Positions 51,325 through 62,795 of a DNA stretch of 64,000 bases are shown here, piece by piece. The notes below the pieces were generated by a model. It ran no database searches, was not told the DNA's origin, and saw only the letters and a list, made by a program, of their open reading frames with translations. Numbering within the stretch: position 1 is the first letter of the stretch; the number at the start of each line of letters is the position of its first letter. The position numbers and the translations under genes were made by a program. The DNA is from Platanthera guangdongensis (taxonomy: Eukaryota; Streptophyta; Magnoliopsida; Asparagales; Orchidaceae), in contig CM077155.1 in assembly GCA_039583875.1 (NCBI GenBank), positions 5,754,043-5,818,042 of the forward strand, given 5' to 3'.

Positions 51325-51845
51325 AAGTGTCGAGACTGAACTTCATCATGTGTCGACACAAATTAGACTAAGTGTCGACACAAGTTTTGGTGGTGTCAAC
51401 ACATCTCCTTTGTTGTTGTTATTGCTTCTCGACACAGCTTCTTTAGAATGTGTCATGTCGACACTCATTTTGTATGTCGACACAATCACTTCTTTTCTTT
51501 AACTTTGCTGAAACTTTGTTGTATGTCGAAACAAGTCCTGTGTGCCGACACAGTTGATGTCGATAAAGTCTTCTGTGCGTCGACACTGCCACTCTGTGTC
51601 GACACAATTGATGTCGACTAAGTCTTTTGTGTGTCAATACTGCCTCTTGGTGTCGACACAGTTGATGTCGACTAAGTATTTTTGTGTGTCGAAACTGCCT
51701 CTTGGTGTCGACACAGTTGCTTCTGGTGTCGACATAGCCTTTCCAAGTGTCGACACAATTAACTTCAAGTGTCGACACAGCTTTTCTCTAGTGTTGACAC
51801 AAGCCTTCATAAGTGTCGACACAGCTTTTCCTGGTGTCGACATAT
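51325..51845 (-). promoter_or_regulatory. GTGTCGACAC array in Sire-E U3 (left LTR)
   Basis: About 20 copies of GTGTCGACAC or TGTCGAC variants, some degraded by one base (GTGTCAACAC, GTGTCGAAAC). Longer higher-order repeats of GTTGATGTCGACTAAGT lie at 51565-51680. The partner array in the right LTR (61730-61880) is cut short by the Chr-F insertion. Confidence 0.65.
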
Positions 51846-51989
51846 GGACTTAGAAATTTTTTCTGCATTCCTGCATTTACTTAACCGACACATATGAAAT
51901 TAAAACAACATCAAAGACACCTTGATGCATATCATTGAGTAGGGTGAGGCTTCTTCAAATCTGGTACACATTTTCCAATGTACCCAACA

Positions 51990-52252
51990 ATCTCCCCCTA
52001 TTTGGAGAAGTCATAACCCTTAGTCAATGATATACATCATTCAAAACAAATACACATTATGATGTATAAAAATATTATATGACAGGGTAACTACTAAACA
52101 AAATTATATATAATATAACATCACAGAATAACAATGCTAACACAATGAGCATTCATCAATGTTTTGTTTCAACTTCCAAAAGTTTCATAACAAATGTTTA
52201 CATAGATTTTAATACTAAAGATTACAAAGTTGTAAACTTAAGTAAATCTAGT
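51990..52252 (-). other. Sire-E polypurine tract and 3' spacer
   Basis: ATCTCCCCCTATTTGG (from 51990) gives AAATAGGGGGAGA on the minus strand. The remainder is AT-rich down to the aORF stop, with no gene seen. Confidence 0.85.
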
Positions 52253-54944
52253 CTAAAGCTGATCTGGCTCCTTGATAACTATGCCTTTGCATGATTGGAC
52301 CTTGGCTTGTACTGGAGCATATGTATCATCAGCTGGCTTCTTGCCCTTCAGATCTTTCTTCTTTTGCTCTTCAGCCCTTATTCTTTGCCTTTCAAAGTAG
52401 TGAAAGGGCTTTGGGAAATATTTTCTAGGCTCCTGAGCATTAGGAGGTAGCTTCCCAGCCTTAGCCTTTCTTCTATATTGAACAATAACTTCTTGCCTGG
52501 CTTCATGCTTTCACCATTCTTGTTCAGCGTACCATTTACCCCTCTCTTGGGTCTTGTCCTTTACAGCATTCCAAGCAGTCAGTATAATGTTCCTAGAAGT
52601 AGGACTCCACTGCTCAAAATCAGGCTTCAACTCTGCCTGTTCTCTGAATCTTTTCTTAGACAATAGAGTTTCTTGCTCTTTTTTCAAAACTTCCTCTAGC
52701 ACTGGCATGTCTACTTTTTCAAGGATAATATTTTTATTACCCTCTGGAGGACTGTACATAGACTGTACTTCTTGATGAATCATCTCAAAATCTGCTGGAG
52801 GATAGATGACTTGAGCAACTTCAGGTTGCTCACCTCCAAAATATGCTGGGTGTATACCAGACTCAGCCACATTGTCATCATCACAGAGGGGTGGATATTC
52901 AAGTGTGTCTCTGATGCTATTAGATATCCATTTAGCATGATCTGAGCCAGCTTTGACTAATACTCTCTCTCCCTTTATGACTTTTCTTTCAATATGATCC
53001 CTGAGATCATCTTTTTGAAATCTGATTTGTTCATCCAGAAAATTCACATCTTTATAAAAAGGCTTTAACTTTAGTAGCTGTGTAGAAATAGTCTTTTGAG
53101 ATTCCTCAATAGCAGTTTTTACAGCAGCTATTCCTTCTTGTAATTGCTTGTCAAAATCTGCCTTGGCTTGAGTCCTTGCTGCAGTTTGGGCAGTAGTAAT
53201 ATTCTTCATTTCAGTAACAATTGCATTATGTGATGCACTCAGATTATCATTCATTCTAATCTGATTCTCTAGGACATAACCTTGTTTAACAGTCATATCA
53301 TCAACTTGAGTCTTGATTTTCTCTTGATGAGTTGCTAGGTAAACCACTACATTGCCTCCTTTATGAAAACAATCAGTCATTTCCTTCTTATGCTGATTTA
53401 CTTCAAATCTTATTGACTTTATATTCTGAGCCAAAGAGAATTGTAGATCTTTGTGAGTCTTATCCATATATTTCTCCATGGCAATCCTTTGCTCATCTAG
53501 CTTTACTTGCAGTGAGATTAATAAGGAGCTATAATCAGGTGTTGGGGCAGATTGTGGAGCAGTAGTTTGTAATGCCTTCTTGTAGCTTTGGCTTCTTCTT
53601 TTGATGACCATTAGCTTCCTCTTCTCAGCTCTTGTAGGTTCTTCATCCTCAGATGCTGAGGAACTAGCTATATCAACTCTTTATTTAGGACTAGGAGGCA
53701 ATTCCTGTGCAGTTCTAGGTTGCTCCCCCTGAGTCCTTTGCTCCTCCTCAGTTCTTACATTCTCCCCCTGAAGGTTAGCTTGCTCCTCCTCAAGGTTAAC
53801 TTGCTCCCCCTCAAAATCTGCTTTCTCCCCCTCAAATCTTTCTGTCTCCCCCTGAGTCTCTTGCTCCATAGCAGTGAACAACTCATCTAGGTGAATTCTT
53901 GTTGAGTAGGTACTTGAGGTATACTTAATTCTGGAGCATTAACAGCAGCTGATGTATCCTCCATGATAACATCTCGAGCTTCACTATTTAGATGAGTTGG
54001 CTGATCAACATCAATCAAAGATTCAGTTAGAGTTTCATCCTTATCATTAAGAATTGATTGATTCACCTCTTGAATTACCTAAAGAATTGTTTGTGTAGCC
54101 ATTTCACTATCCAAGTGGGTTAGCTCTTCCTCAAGATGTGGCTCCCCATGCACCTGTGCACTATCTGGAACATCTTGTGCAGCAGTTTCTTATGCTGTAG
54201 ATTTTTCAGGAATCTCTTGACTCTCCTCATCAGGCATGTCCTTAGTTAGAACCCTATCCCATGTGGAGATGATCCTGATGTCCATTCTTCCCATATGATT
54301 AATTTTGGACCCAACAACCTACTCCATTACTTCAGGAATGGTTCTAGCCAAGTATAAACTCATGATCCTGCCCAGGTTGGGCTTCTTAAGACTTTCCTTA
54401 ATCTTTTCAAAAATGACTTCTGACCAATCTGTGTTTATTCTATAGATGATTCTGGTCATAAGGGTGAACATATATGCAGAAATCCTATCATGCCCCCTGG
54501 CTTACATAGAATCACTTTTCCTATAATTTTAGATAAGAACTTCCCTTGCATATTCATGCCTTTCCTGTTCAAAGCTGAACCAATATTTATGGTGGAATCC
54601 AGTCCACACCATTGAAGTGCTTCCCTTAGATTAGATGCGAGTACATCTTCTTTTTCTTGTGTTCTTGGCAGGTGAAGAATTTTCCTTAAACTCTTCTGGG
54701 TGATTTTCACCTTTACTCCATGGACTGTGGATCTAATTTTGAGTCCAGTTTGATCTAGGGTAGCAGCACCAAAGAATTCTAGTGTTTCTTTCTTCCAAAT
54801 CTTAGTTGGTTCAGAAACTAAGAATTCCAACCCATTTTCAGCTATTAGGGTTACTACAGCTTTAATTTCAGGTTCCGCTAGGTCAAAGGCGTTGCGTACC
54901 AGCTCATATCATTCATTGATATTGTTTTCAAGCTTAGGTGCCAT
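52253..54944 (-). pseudogene. Sire-E extra ORF (aORF)
   Basis: Starts at ATG 54944 (MAPKLENNINE). The N-terminal part (54943-54456) has LEFLVSEPTKIWKKETLEFF, VKITQKSLRKILHLP and FLSKIIGKVILCKPGG, aligned in position and pattern with the N-terminal domain of the other two aORFs but divergent. The middle is acidic with repeated Gly-Glu units (53681-53881). A 366-codon ORF (53611-52511) follows, rich in heptad-like coiled coil (KLDEQRIAMEKYMDKTHKDL), ending in a basic C-terminus (KGKKPADDTYAPVQ ...) that stops at 52253. No signal or membrane segment is seen. Stops interrupt it near 54909, at several points between 54455 and 53900, at about 53681, and at 52511, with at least one frameshift. It lacks the Arg/Gly and Pro-run part of the other aORFs. 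Confidence 0.65.
53720..53870 (-). repeat. Repeated polypurine tracts within the Sire-E aORF
   Basis: CTCCCCCT occurs five times in 150 bp on the plus strand (about 53728, 53763, 53801, 53825, 53849), so the minus strand has AGGGGGAG each time. They encode the Gly-Glu (QGE, EGE) repeats of the aORF. Sireviruses are known for multiple PPT-like tracts upstream of the 3' LTR. Confidence 0.7.
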
Positions 54945-55019
54945 TAGGGTTGAGAGAAATCTTGAATTTAGATGAGAGAATTTGTCGACATAATGTTTTG
55001 GTCTCTAAACTATGGTGAG

Positions 55020-55385
55020 TGTGTCGACAGACAATGTTGTTGGCCTATTTATACCTTTCTAAATAAGGAAGGTCAAAAGGCTTGTCAAAATCCTCTAAAT
55101 GTGTCGACACATACTTCTAATGTCTCGACATAAGTGTTGACTTCTATGTGTCGGCACTTATTCCCTTGCGCTTGACGACCAGTCGATTCTCCACTCGACG
55201 AAATCTGTGTTGATCCTAAGTGTCGACACCACCTCTGGATTTGTCGACACCACTTCTGGATGTGTCGACACTACTTCTCTGAAGTGTCGACACCAATTTT
55301 CTAGATGTGTTGACATCATTTCTCTGGAATGTCGACACTACTTCTATGTGTCTACACAGACAACTCCTTGTGTCGACACAATTTT
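55020..55385 (-). promoter_or_regulatory. TGTCGACA array between RNase H and aORF of Sire-E
   Basis: About 14 TGTCGAC motifs lie in 360 bp (for example GTGTCGACACCACTTCTGGA), in the non-coding gap between the pol stop (55411) and the aORF ATG (54944). The motif type is that of this family's own LTR, not the CGTCGA type of Sire-1. Confidence 0.6.
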
Positions 55386-55410
55386 ACTTAGCTAATTTTG
55401 TTAAACTAAT

Positions 55411-58400
55411 TTATGTCAACATACCTAATTCAATTTTAAACTTATTGAATTTAGTTTCATCTAGAGGCTTAGTAAACATATCTGCAATTTGATAATTTGT
55501 TTTGACAAATTCTAGTGAGATGTCCTCTTTCTCTACATGTTCTCTAAGAAAATGATATCTAATTTCTATATGCTTAGTCCTACTATGTGAAACAAGATCA
55601 TTAGCAATAGAAATAGCACTAGTAGAATCACAAAGCAAAGGTGTTCTACTTACTTGAATACCATAGTCTTCTAGCTAATGCTGAGTCCACAACAGCTATG
55701 CACGGTAACTTCCTGCTGCCACATATTCAGACTCGGCTGTGGAAATTGCCACACTAGTCTGCTTCTTACTTCTCCAAGACACCAATCTTCCTCCTAGAAA
55801 TTGATAGGTGCCTATAGTACTTTTTATATCTTCTTTGCAACCTGAAAAGTCTGCATCTGAATAGCCTGTCAGTAGAAAATCTCCATTCCTAGGGTACCAA
55901 AGGCCTAGATGAGGTGTGCCCTTAAGATATCTCAAAATCCTTTTGACAGCAGTCAGATGAGATTCTTTAGGGCAGGATTGGTACCTAGCACAGATACATG
56001 TAGCATACATGATATCTGGTCTACTAGCAGTCAGATATAGGAGGGAGCCAACTATCCCTCTATACAAAGTTTCATCTACAGGTTTCCCTACATCATCTTT
56101 GCTTAGAGACACACTTGTCCCCATTGGAGTTCTCATGGTAGTGGATGACTCCATACCATACTTCTTAATTAACTCCAAGGTGAACTTGGACTGAGATATG
56201 GACAAGCCATCTTCAGTTTGTCTTACTTGAAGACCCAAGAAGAACTTAAGTTCTCCCATACTGCTCATTTCAAATTTCCCTTGCATAAGTTTTGCAAGCT
56301 TCCTACAAAGGTTACTTTCAGTAGACCCAAATATTATGTCATCAACATATATTTGGACTAGGATTATATTTCCTTTGGATTCCCTAAGGAATAGAGTCTT
56401 GTCTATTTTCCCCCTTGAGAATTTGTTCTCAATGAAAAAACTAGACATAGTTTCATACCAAGCCCTTGGTGCTTGTTTCAACCCATACAAAGCTTTCCTA
56501 AGTCTATAAACATAATCAGGTTTGAGAGGATCAACAAAACCCAAGGGCTTCTCTACATATACTTCTTCTTTTAGATTTCCATTTAGGAATGTTGATTTTA
56601 CATCCATTTGGAATACCTTGAAGCCTTGATATGTTGCATAAGCAAGGAACATCCTAATTGCTTCCAGTCTTGCTACTGGGGCAAAGGTTTGATCAAAGTC
56701 AATACCCTCTTCCTGCCTGTACCCTTTTGCAATAAGTCTTACTTTGTTCTTCACAATGATTCCATTCTCATCCATTTTGTTCCTAAAGATCCACTTTGTT
56801 CCAATGATGTTGTGGTCTTTTGGTTTAGGAACTAACTTCCAGACCTTGCACCTTCTGAACTGATTCAGCTCCTCTTGCATGGCGTCAATCCAATGTGGGT
56901 CTAGAACAACTTCTTCAAATTTCTTGGGTTCAACTTGAGATAAGAAGCAAGAGCACAGAACTGTGTTCAGATTCTTGCTCCTTGTTTGAACTCCTTATCT
57001 TGGATCACCAATTATCTGATTTGTTGGATGATCCTTTAAGTGTCTATTAGCTGGAGGTAGTCTATCTTCAGGTTGAACACCTCCAGTTTCTTTATTATGC
57101 TGCACCTCTTGGTTTTCATCAGCATCTGGAGAGTCTTGTACTCCCCCTGGACAGCAGCCACCATTTTCCACTTCCTGATTTGTAGTTGAATCTTCTGTAA
57201 TGGTAAGCTTGTCTATTCTCTCATTTATACCTGTAGAACTGCAAGATATACTTGACAACTCACTGTTAATAAGTCTTGTTTCATCAAAGACTACATGTAC
57301 AGATTCTTCTACAACTTGAGTAATCAAGTTGTAGACCCTATAAGCCTTACTATTGTTGATGTACCCAACAAATATCCCATCTTGGGATTTGACAGCAAAC
57401 TTAGTTAGAAAAGACTTGCCATTGTTAAGGATATAACACTTGCAACCAAAGATCCTAAAATAGGATAAGTTTGGTTTTCTGCCCTTCATAATCTCATAGG
57501 GAGTCTTTTTGTGGCTTTTGGTGATAGTAGCCCTATTGATCACATGACATGCAGTGTTTACTTCCTCAGCCCAGAAATATTCTGGGAGAGAAGTGTCACT
57601 CAATAGAGTTCTACCAGCCTCAATCAGTGTTCTATTCTTCCTTTCAGCAATACTATTTTGCTGTGGTGTTCTAGGTGAGGAGAATTCTTGAAAAATCCCA
57701 AATTCTTCACACAGTCTTGTCATACTCTCAGTTTGAAATTCAGTGCCATGGTCACTTCTTATTTTGACCACTGCACTCTCCAGCTCATTCTGAATTTGTT
57801 TGACAAAACTATGTAAAATACTTGGGGTTTCAGATTTTTGTCTCAGAAAGAACACCCATGTATATCTAGAATAGTCATCTACCATCACAAAAGTGTAGAC
57901 CTTCCTACCTAGACTATGAACTGGCATATGACCAAATAGATCCATATGCAAGAGGTATAGACACCTCACTGAATCCTTGTTTTCAAGGCTATGAAAAGAA
58001 GATTTGGTCTGCTTGCCTTTTTGACGAGCTGAGCATATCCCATCCTTTATACACTAAACTTGAGGACCATTCCTCACTAACTATTTGCTAAAGAGTTGGC
58101 CAATAGTCTTTTAGTTAAGATGGGTCAGCCTCTTGTTCCATTTAACACAATGAGAGGCTCTCTCATCAGCTGCAAGACAAATAGGAGAATCATTGTTCTC
58201 ACACTTACAGTTAAGACAGTACACATTTCTTTTTCTATATCCTGTCAATATTACCTTTTGATCACTTGACCTTTTGATATGACACCCATTCTTGACAAAT
58301 GAAATGTTGTATCCTAGATCACTCAGTTGGCTTATACTTATTAGGTTATGTTTCAAACCCTTTACATAGGCGACTTGAGTGATAGTAATCTGGTTAATAG

Positions 58401-58572
58401 AAATGTTACCAAATCTTTTGATGACTCCCTTTTCAGAACCACCAAAGATTACGTTAGGCCCATTCAGCATAGGTGAGTAGTCCTTCAGCAATCCCCTTGT
58501 TCCAGTCATGTGCCTGGAACAACCACTGTCCAAGAACCATATAGAGGCATGGCCACTTGGACTCACCTGCAA
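55411..58572 (-). pseudogene. pol: Sire-E pol: protease, integrase, RT, RNase H
   Basis: Protease (58572-58111) has FLDSGCSRHMTG and the KHNLISISQLSDLGY block. Integrase (57969-56995) has LLHMDLFGHMPV, IRSDHGTEFQ, PRTPQQNSIAERKNRTL and FWAEEVNTACHVINR. RT and RNase H (56880-55696) have [66 protein letters not shown] and [16 protein letters not shown]. The tail (55638-55411) has CDSTSAISIANDL, HIEIRYHFLREHVE and DMFTKPLDE. Stops separate the segments (about 58111, 56995, 55695), but each segment is long and its catalytic residues are retained, so decay is moderate. A TTTATTGCAG|GT motif lies at the gag-protease boundary. Confidence 0.92.
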
Positions 58573-58578
58573 TAAAGA

Positions 58579-60613
58579 CTACTTAACCTTAGAACCCAAA
58601 TGAGTTTTGGGTCCTTGGTTCATGTTAGCCTGAAATTTAACAAATCTGCCTACAGCTCTTCTAACAGGCAGACTGCTACTCTCCTTGACACTGGAATTGT
58701 GCCAACAATCTAAGGCAAAGTGGCCTAACTTGCCACAACACCAGCACTCAAACTTATTATACCTTTGTTTAGGTACAATCTTTGCTGAATTGTTTACAGC
58801 AGGTCTCTTGTTTTGTGCAGGGGCTTTTCCTTTCTTATTGTACTTAGCAGCCCATGCTGTTCTCTTAAACCCTAATCCAGCCTTACCCTTTTGTGACACA
58901 AAATCATCTATTAAGGGTAATACAGATTTTGGCTTTGAAAAACTAGCCACAATCTCCTTTTTTTTCTGAAGTCTAATCTCCAGATTTTTAATATGATCAT
59001 TCTTGAATGTGATTGTGCCCATTTGAATAACAGTTAGGTTTTTCAATTTGACAATCTCATTCATCTTTTGATCCAGAATCTTCTCTGAATCAGATGCAGC
59101 CAACTTAAGATCTGCAGTTTCCGTAGCCAGTGTTTTGGCCAGGTTTCTGCTTTTCTTTAGTGCCTGCAACAAGTCTCCATATTCATCTATCATCTGATGA
59201 ATATCACCTTCAGACTCAGACCCATCCACATCACTTGATGCAGAAGTTTCTGACTCTGACCCAGTACTATAATCTGAATTTCTAGAAAAACATTGTACCT
59301 TACTAGGACCATGCTGATCCTGGCACTTGTCTTCTTCTGACACAGCCATCAGTCCCTTGCACTGATGGTCTTCTTGTTCATAGATAGAGTTCAGCACTTG
59401 CAGAAACTCATCTTCTTCTTCAGCTGCATATAGACCAATATATGCCTCAGCTTCAGATTCTGACTCTGAAGATGATTGGTCTGTCAAGCTCTTCTCCTTC
59501 TTAGCAACAAAGGATTTCTCCTTCTTGCTCTGGTGTTGAATCTTCTTTTTATCAGCAGACTCTTTTCTTTTGTCTCGACACTCAGCCACAACATGTCTAG
59601 GCCTATTACAGCAGTAGCAAACTAGATGTTGTAGATTTGCTTGGCTTAGTCCTGCTCCTGTCCTTCCTGGATGACTTCCTCTTTTGATAATAGTCATCCT
59701 TAGGCTGAGATGTGGAAGGCTTAAACTTTCACTGCTTCTTCTTCAGGAATCTATGAAACTGCCTTGTGAAGGCAGCAAAGTCTTCATCTGAGTCACTGCT
59801 GTCTGAGCTTTGGTTGTCTAAATTATCTGAAGGAATTTCAGCAACTATCTTAGGAGGTGATGGTGACATCCTCCTATTCTTCCTAGTGGCTTAAACCTTA
59901 AAGGCCACAGACTTTTCTCTATGCTCCCCTTTTGCACTTTTCTCTTTCTCTTTCCTAGCCATCAGATGCATCTCATATGACAGCAATTTTCCAAACAAAG
60001 TTTGCGGAGAGATATCTGCAAGTTTGGCCACTTCCCTAATGGCACAAATCTTAGTGTCCCAATACTTTGTCAAGGATCTTAGGAATTTATCATTCAGTTC
60101 ATATGTACTGAAGATTCTTCCATAGGACATCAGCTCATTTACAATTCTATAGAACTTTTTATAACACTCAGTTATACTGTCAGACTTTCCTTGTCTGAAA
60201 CTCTCATATTTCTGGTTCAGCATAGACTTTCTATCTTGTCTGACTTCTTCAAAACCCTCCATGTAGACTATCAAAGTATCCCACATTTCCTTGGAGGTCT
60301 TGCAGTGAATCAAATTTTGAAAAGTTGCATCATCTATGACACTTACTATGATATTCTGAGCTCTTTTATCCATAGTTGCCAGGATGATCTCATCCTTAGT
60401 CATCTCTGAAAAATCTTTGGGAATTCTTTGGTTGGCATCAAGAACTGAAATCTTCATAGGAATATAAGGACCTTCCTTTACTGTAATATAGATCCTTGGA
60501 TCAGAAGCCTCCAAAAACAGCCTGACCCTTTCTTTCCATATTCCAAATATCTCCTTCCTGCATATGGGTAATTTCATAGAACCTAGTTCCTTATAATTTT
60601 CTCCTGAACCCAT
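58579..60613 (-). pseudogene. gag: Sire-E gag
   Basis: Starts at ATG 60613 (MGSGENYKELGSMKLP). The capsid ORF (240 codons) contains IWKERVRLFLEASDPRIYI, KTSKEMWDTLIVYMEG, RQDRKSMLNQKYESFRQG and LFGKLLSYEMHLMARK. Two stops and a frameshift lie between 59891 and 59697. The 372-codon ORF to 58579 has a first CCHC knuckle (CYCCNRPRHVVAEC), an acidic Ser/Glu region, a coiled-coil-like segment, and a second knuckle (CWCCGKLGHFALDC) near the C-terminus. Two knuckles distinguish it from the single-knuckle Gag of Sire-1 and Sire-D. Confidence 0.88.
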
Positions 60614-60693
60614 TTTCTTGATCTTGAATCTACCTTATGAATCTAACTCAGACTGTTAAGTCCTTCTTTGAGTAACCTGGCTCTGATACCACT
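60614..60693 (-). other. Sire-E leader and primer binding site
   Basis: Plus-strand 60676-60691 reads TGGTATCAGAGCCAGG on the minus strand, a good iMet primer site. The leader is only 80 bp. Confidence 0.9.
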
Positions 60694-61881
60694 TGAAAGA
60701 ATTAGTTACTAACAACCTAGAGGGGGGGTGAATAGGTTCAAATCCTTTTTAAATCCTTTTTATTTTAATGCAGATAATAAACTCTAATTTTCTATTGATT
60801 ATACTACTATCACAGCAAACACATCACAGAAATATATCCAATTACATAGTGCACAGGATTTATAGTGGTTCCCCAAGTATTGGGTACATCCACTTTCCCC
60901 CTTCGCCTATCTAGCAGTGTGCTAGATTCGGCAAAACTTCTTCTCTTCACCTCAGATCCGCAGATCTTATAGCTCAGAACCCAATCAAGGTTCCTACAAC
61001 TCAGAGTGAGTCCACACTAATACAGCTCAGGCAAACTGCCCTACCTCAGCCTTCAACAAGGCCTACACTCAGAGATCACAATCTCCTACAACTCAGGCTC
61101 ACAACCCTACCTCAGCCTTCAACAAGGCCTACCACTCAGACAAAATACTCTCTTATACTAGCCTTTATAAACACAGGCTTACAACTCAGATCTATAAAGA
61201 TCCTACAAAAATTTGATTTAACAAAGTATATTACCACCACCCTAAAAGAGAGAGAGTGGATGGATGGCTTCTTGACCAGTTCTTGGAATAACTTGATGGC
61301 AGAGAACAATCACTCTTAAATTTCTTCAAAGCTTCTTGAATCTGAACTCAGTAGGGTTGAATCTCCTGTGAAGTTGATCTTCAATCAGCTTCTGACTTGA
61401 GATTCAGATCTCAATCTGAATCTTTCTTGGCAGCCTGGTTCAGCAACTGCACTTGAGTAGACGGAGCTCTCTCTCTCTCCTTCTTCTTAGATTTTCTGAT
61501 GAAAATCTTCTTCTGTCTTTTTTTGTAACTATTCTTCAGTTATCACTCCAGTTGTTATCAATCTTCTTTTCTGTTGAAGGAGAATGCCTTTATATAGACT
61601 TTCTCCAAGGTAACTGGATGATCTGGTTTCTAACAAACTTCTGACAGCTCTGACAGTTGCAGTAGACCGGTTGGAAATGGAAGCTGTCAAGTCATCCAGT
61701 CACTTCTTGAAATACTGTCTCCGTCTGAAAGTGTCGAGACTGAACTTCACCATGTGTCAACACAATTAGACTAAGTGTCGACACAAGCTTTGGTGGTGTC
61801 GACACATCTCCTTTGTTGTTGTTATTGCTTCTCGACACAGCTTCTTTATAATGTGTCGACACTGATTCTGTGTGTCGACAT
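60694..61881 (-). repeat. Sire-E 5' LTR (right copy), partial
   Basis: Matches 50290 to about 51480 of the left LTR: G-run edge block, conserved CCCC ... GGGTACATCCACT block, GCCTACACTCAG repeats, CTATATAAAG on the minus strand (about 61590), and the first GTGTCGACAC motifs. It is cut at 61881 by Chr-F; the remaining roughly 500 bp lies beyond the window. Confidence 0.92.
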
Positions 61882-61949
61882 TGTAACGCCCCGAAACTCA
61901 AAAGAGCGATGGGAGGTGTTTTGGGACAAATCTGGAATCTGGCAGGAGG

Positions 61950-62515
61950 CACACGGCCTGGGACACACGGCCTGAGACATAGGAGTGTCCCAGGGCGTGT
62001 CGGGCTGGAGTCGACGACTTGGCCGCGAAGTCGACATTTTGCGCTCGACGAAGTTTCAATACGGGGCACACGGCCTGAGACATAGGAGTGTCTCAGGGCG
62101 TGTCGAGCCCGTGTCGACAACCGGCCCGGGGTGTCGACATTTTCGCTCGATGATGTGTCGAGACAAGGCACACGACCTAGGACACTGGCGTGTCCAAGGC
62201 CGTGTCAGGAAGTCGACGAACTTCGCTCGACGAAGTGTCGAGACTGTGAACATGGCCTGAAGCCCAGGCGTGTTCGGGTGTGACACGGGTGTGGACACGG
62301 GCGTGTCCAATACCCGTGTGAGTCTCGGGTTATTTTCGGGGTTGTGTCGATGGGGGCACACGGCCGACCACACGACCGTGTCAGGTGGAACACGGGCCTG
62401 TCAGATCAAAAACGGGCGTGTCAGATGCCCGTGTGCTGTTCCAGGCGCGTCGATTTTGACGGCGAATGAGGGACACGGCCCTGGACACGGGCGTGTGCCA
62501 GGCCGTGTTCGGCCC
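61950..62515 (+). promoter_or_regulatory. Palindrome array in Chr-F U3
   Basis: A roughly 102-bp unit (GGCACACGGCCTGAGACATA, GGAGTGTC ... GGGCGTGTC, GTCGAC, CGCTCGACGA) repeats at about 61966, 62066 and 62168, with a shorter fourth copy near 62249. Inverted pairs of GACACGGG and CGTGTCC follow. The array ends about 85 bp before a TATATA box. Confidence 0.65.
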
Positions 62516-62596
62516 AGATTCTGCATTTTAGATCTGGATCGTGGCCGTTCGTTTCTTTAATTCAGGATCCGACGGCTGGGGGCTGTTAGTACTTGG

Positions 62597-62605
62597 ATAT
62601 ATACG
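62597..62605 (+). promoter_or_regulatory. TATA box of Chr-F
   Basis: GATATATAC lies downstream of the palindrome array and about 190 bp upstream of the candidate exon at 62796. It is the only TATATA in this part of the LTR. Confidence 0.55.
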
Positions 62606-62795
62606 GGATTGGGCCTTTGAAACCCTCACTTTTACTTGAGTGGTTCTCTTTCTAAGTCAAGAGAGAGAGGAGAGCAAAGGAAGAAGAAGAAGCTAGATCC
62701 GGCCATTGGAGGAGCTTCGAAGCTCCAAATCGCGAGCCTACTTCGGATCCACAGAGGCGAAGAGAGTGTGGTGATTTTCATCCACTTACTTTTCC

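Larger units (their letters stand above)
50290..51989 (-). repeat. Sire-E 3' LTR (left copy)
   Basis: This 1,700-bp LTR runs from TGAAAGAATTAG to GTACCCAACA. It has the edge block CACCTAGAGGGGGGGTGAAT, the TATAGTGGTTCCCC ... GGGTACATCCACT block (about 50456-50492), GCCTACACTCAG repeats, a minus-strand CTATATAAAG (about 51184-51193), and a GTGTCGACAC array (51325-51845). It matches the right copy from 60694 up to the Chr-F insertion. Confidence 0.93.

Noticed and set aside
61775..62560. Many overlapping short ORFs in Chr-F U3
   Set aside because: Repeat-derived, on both strands, and upstream of the only TATA box.
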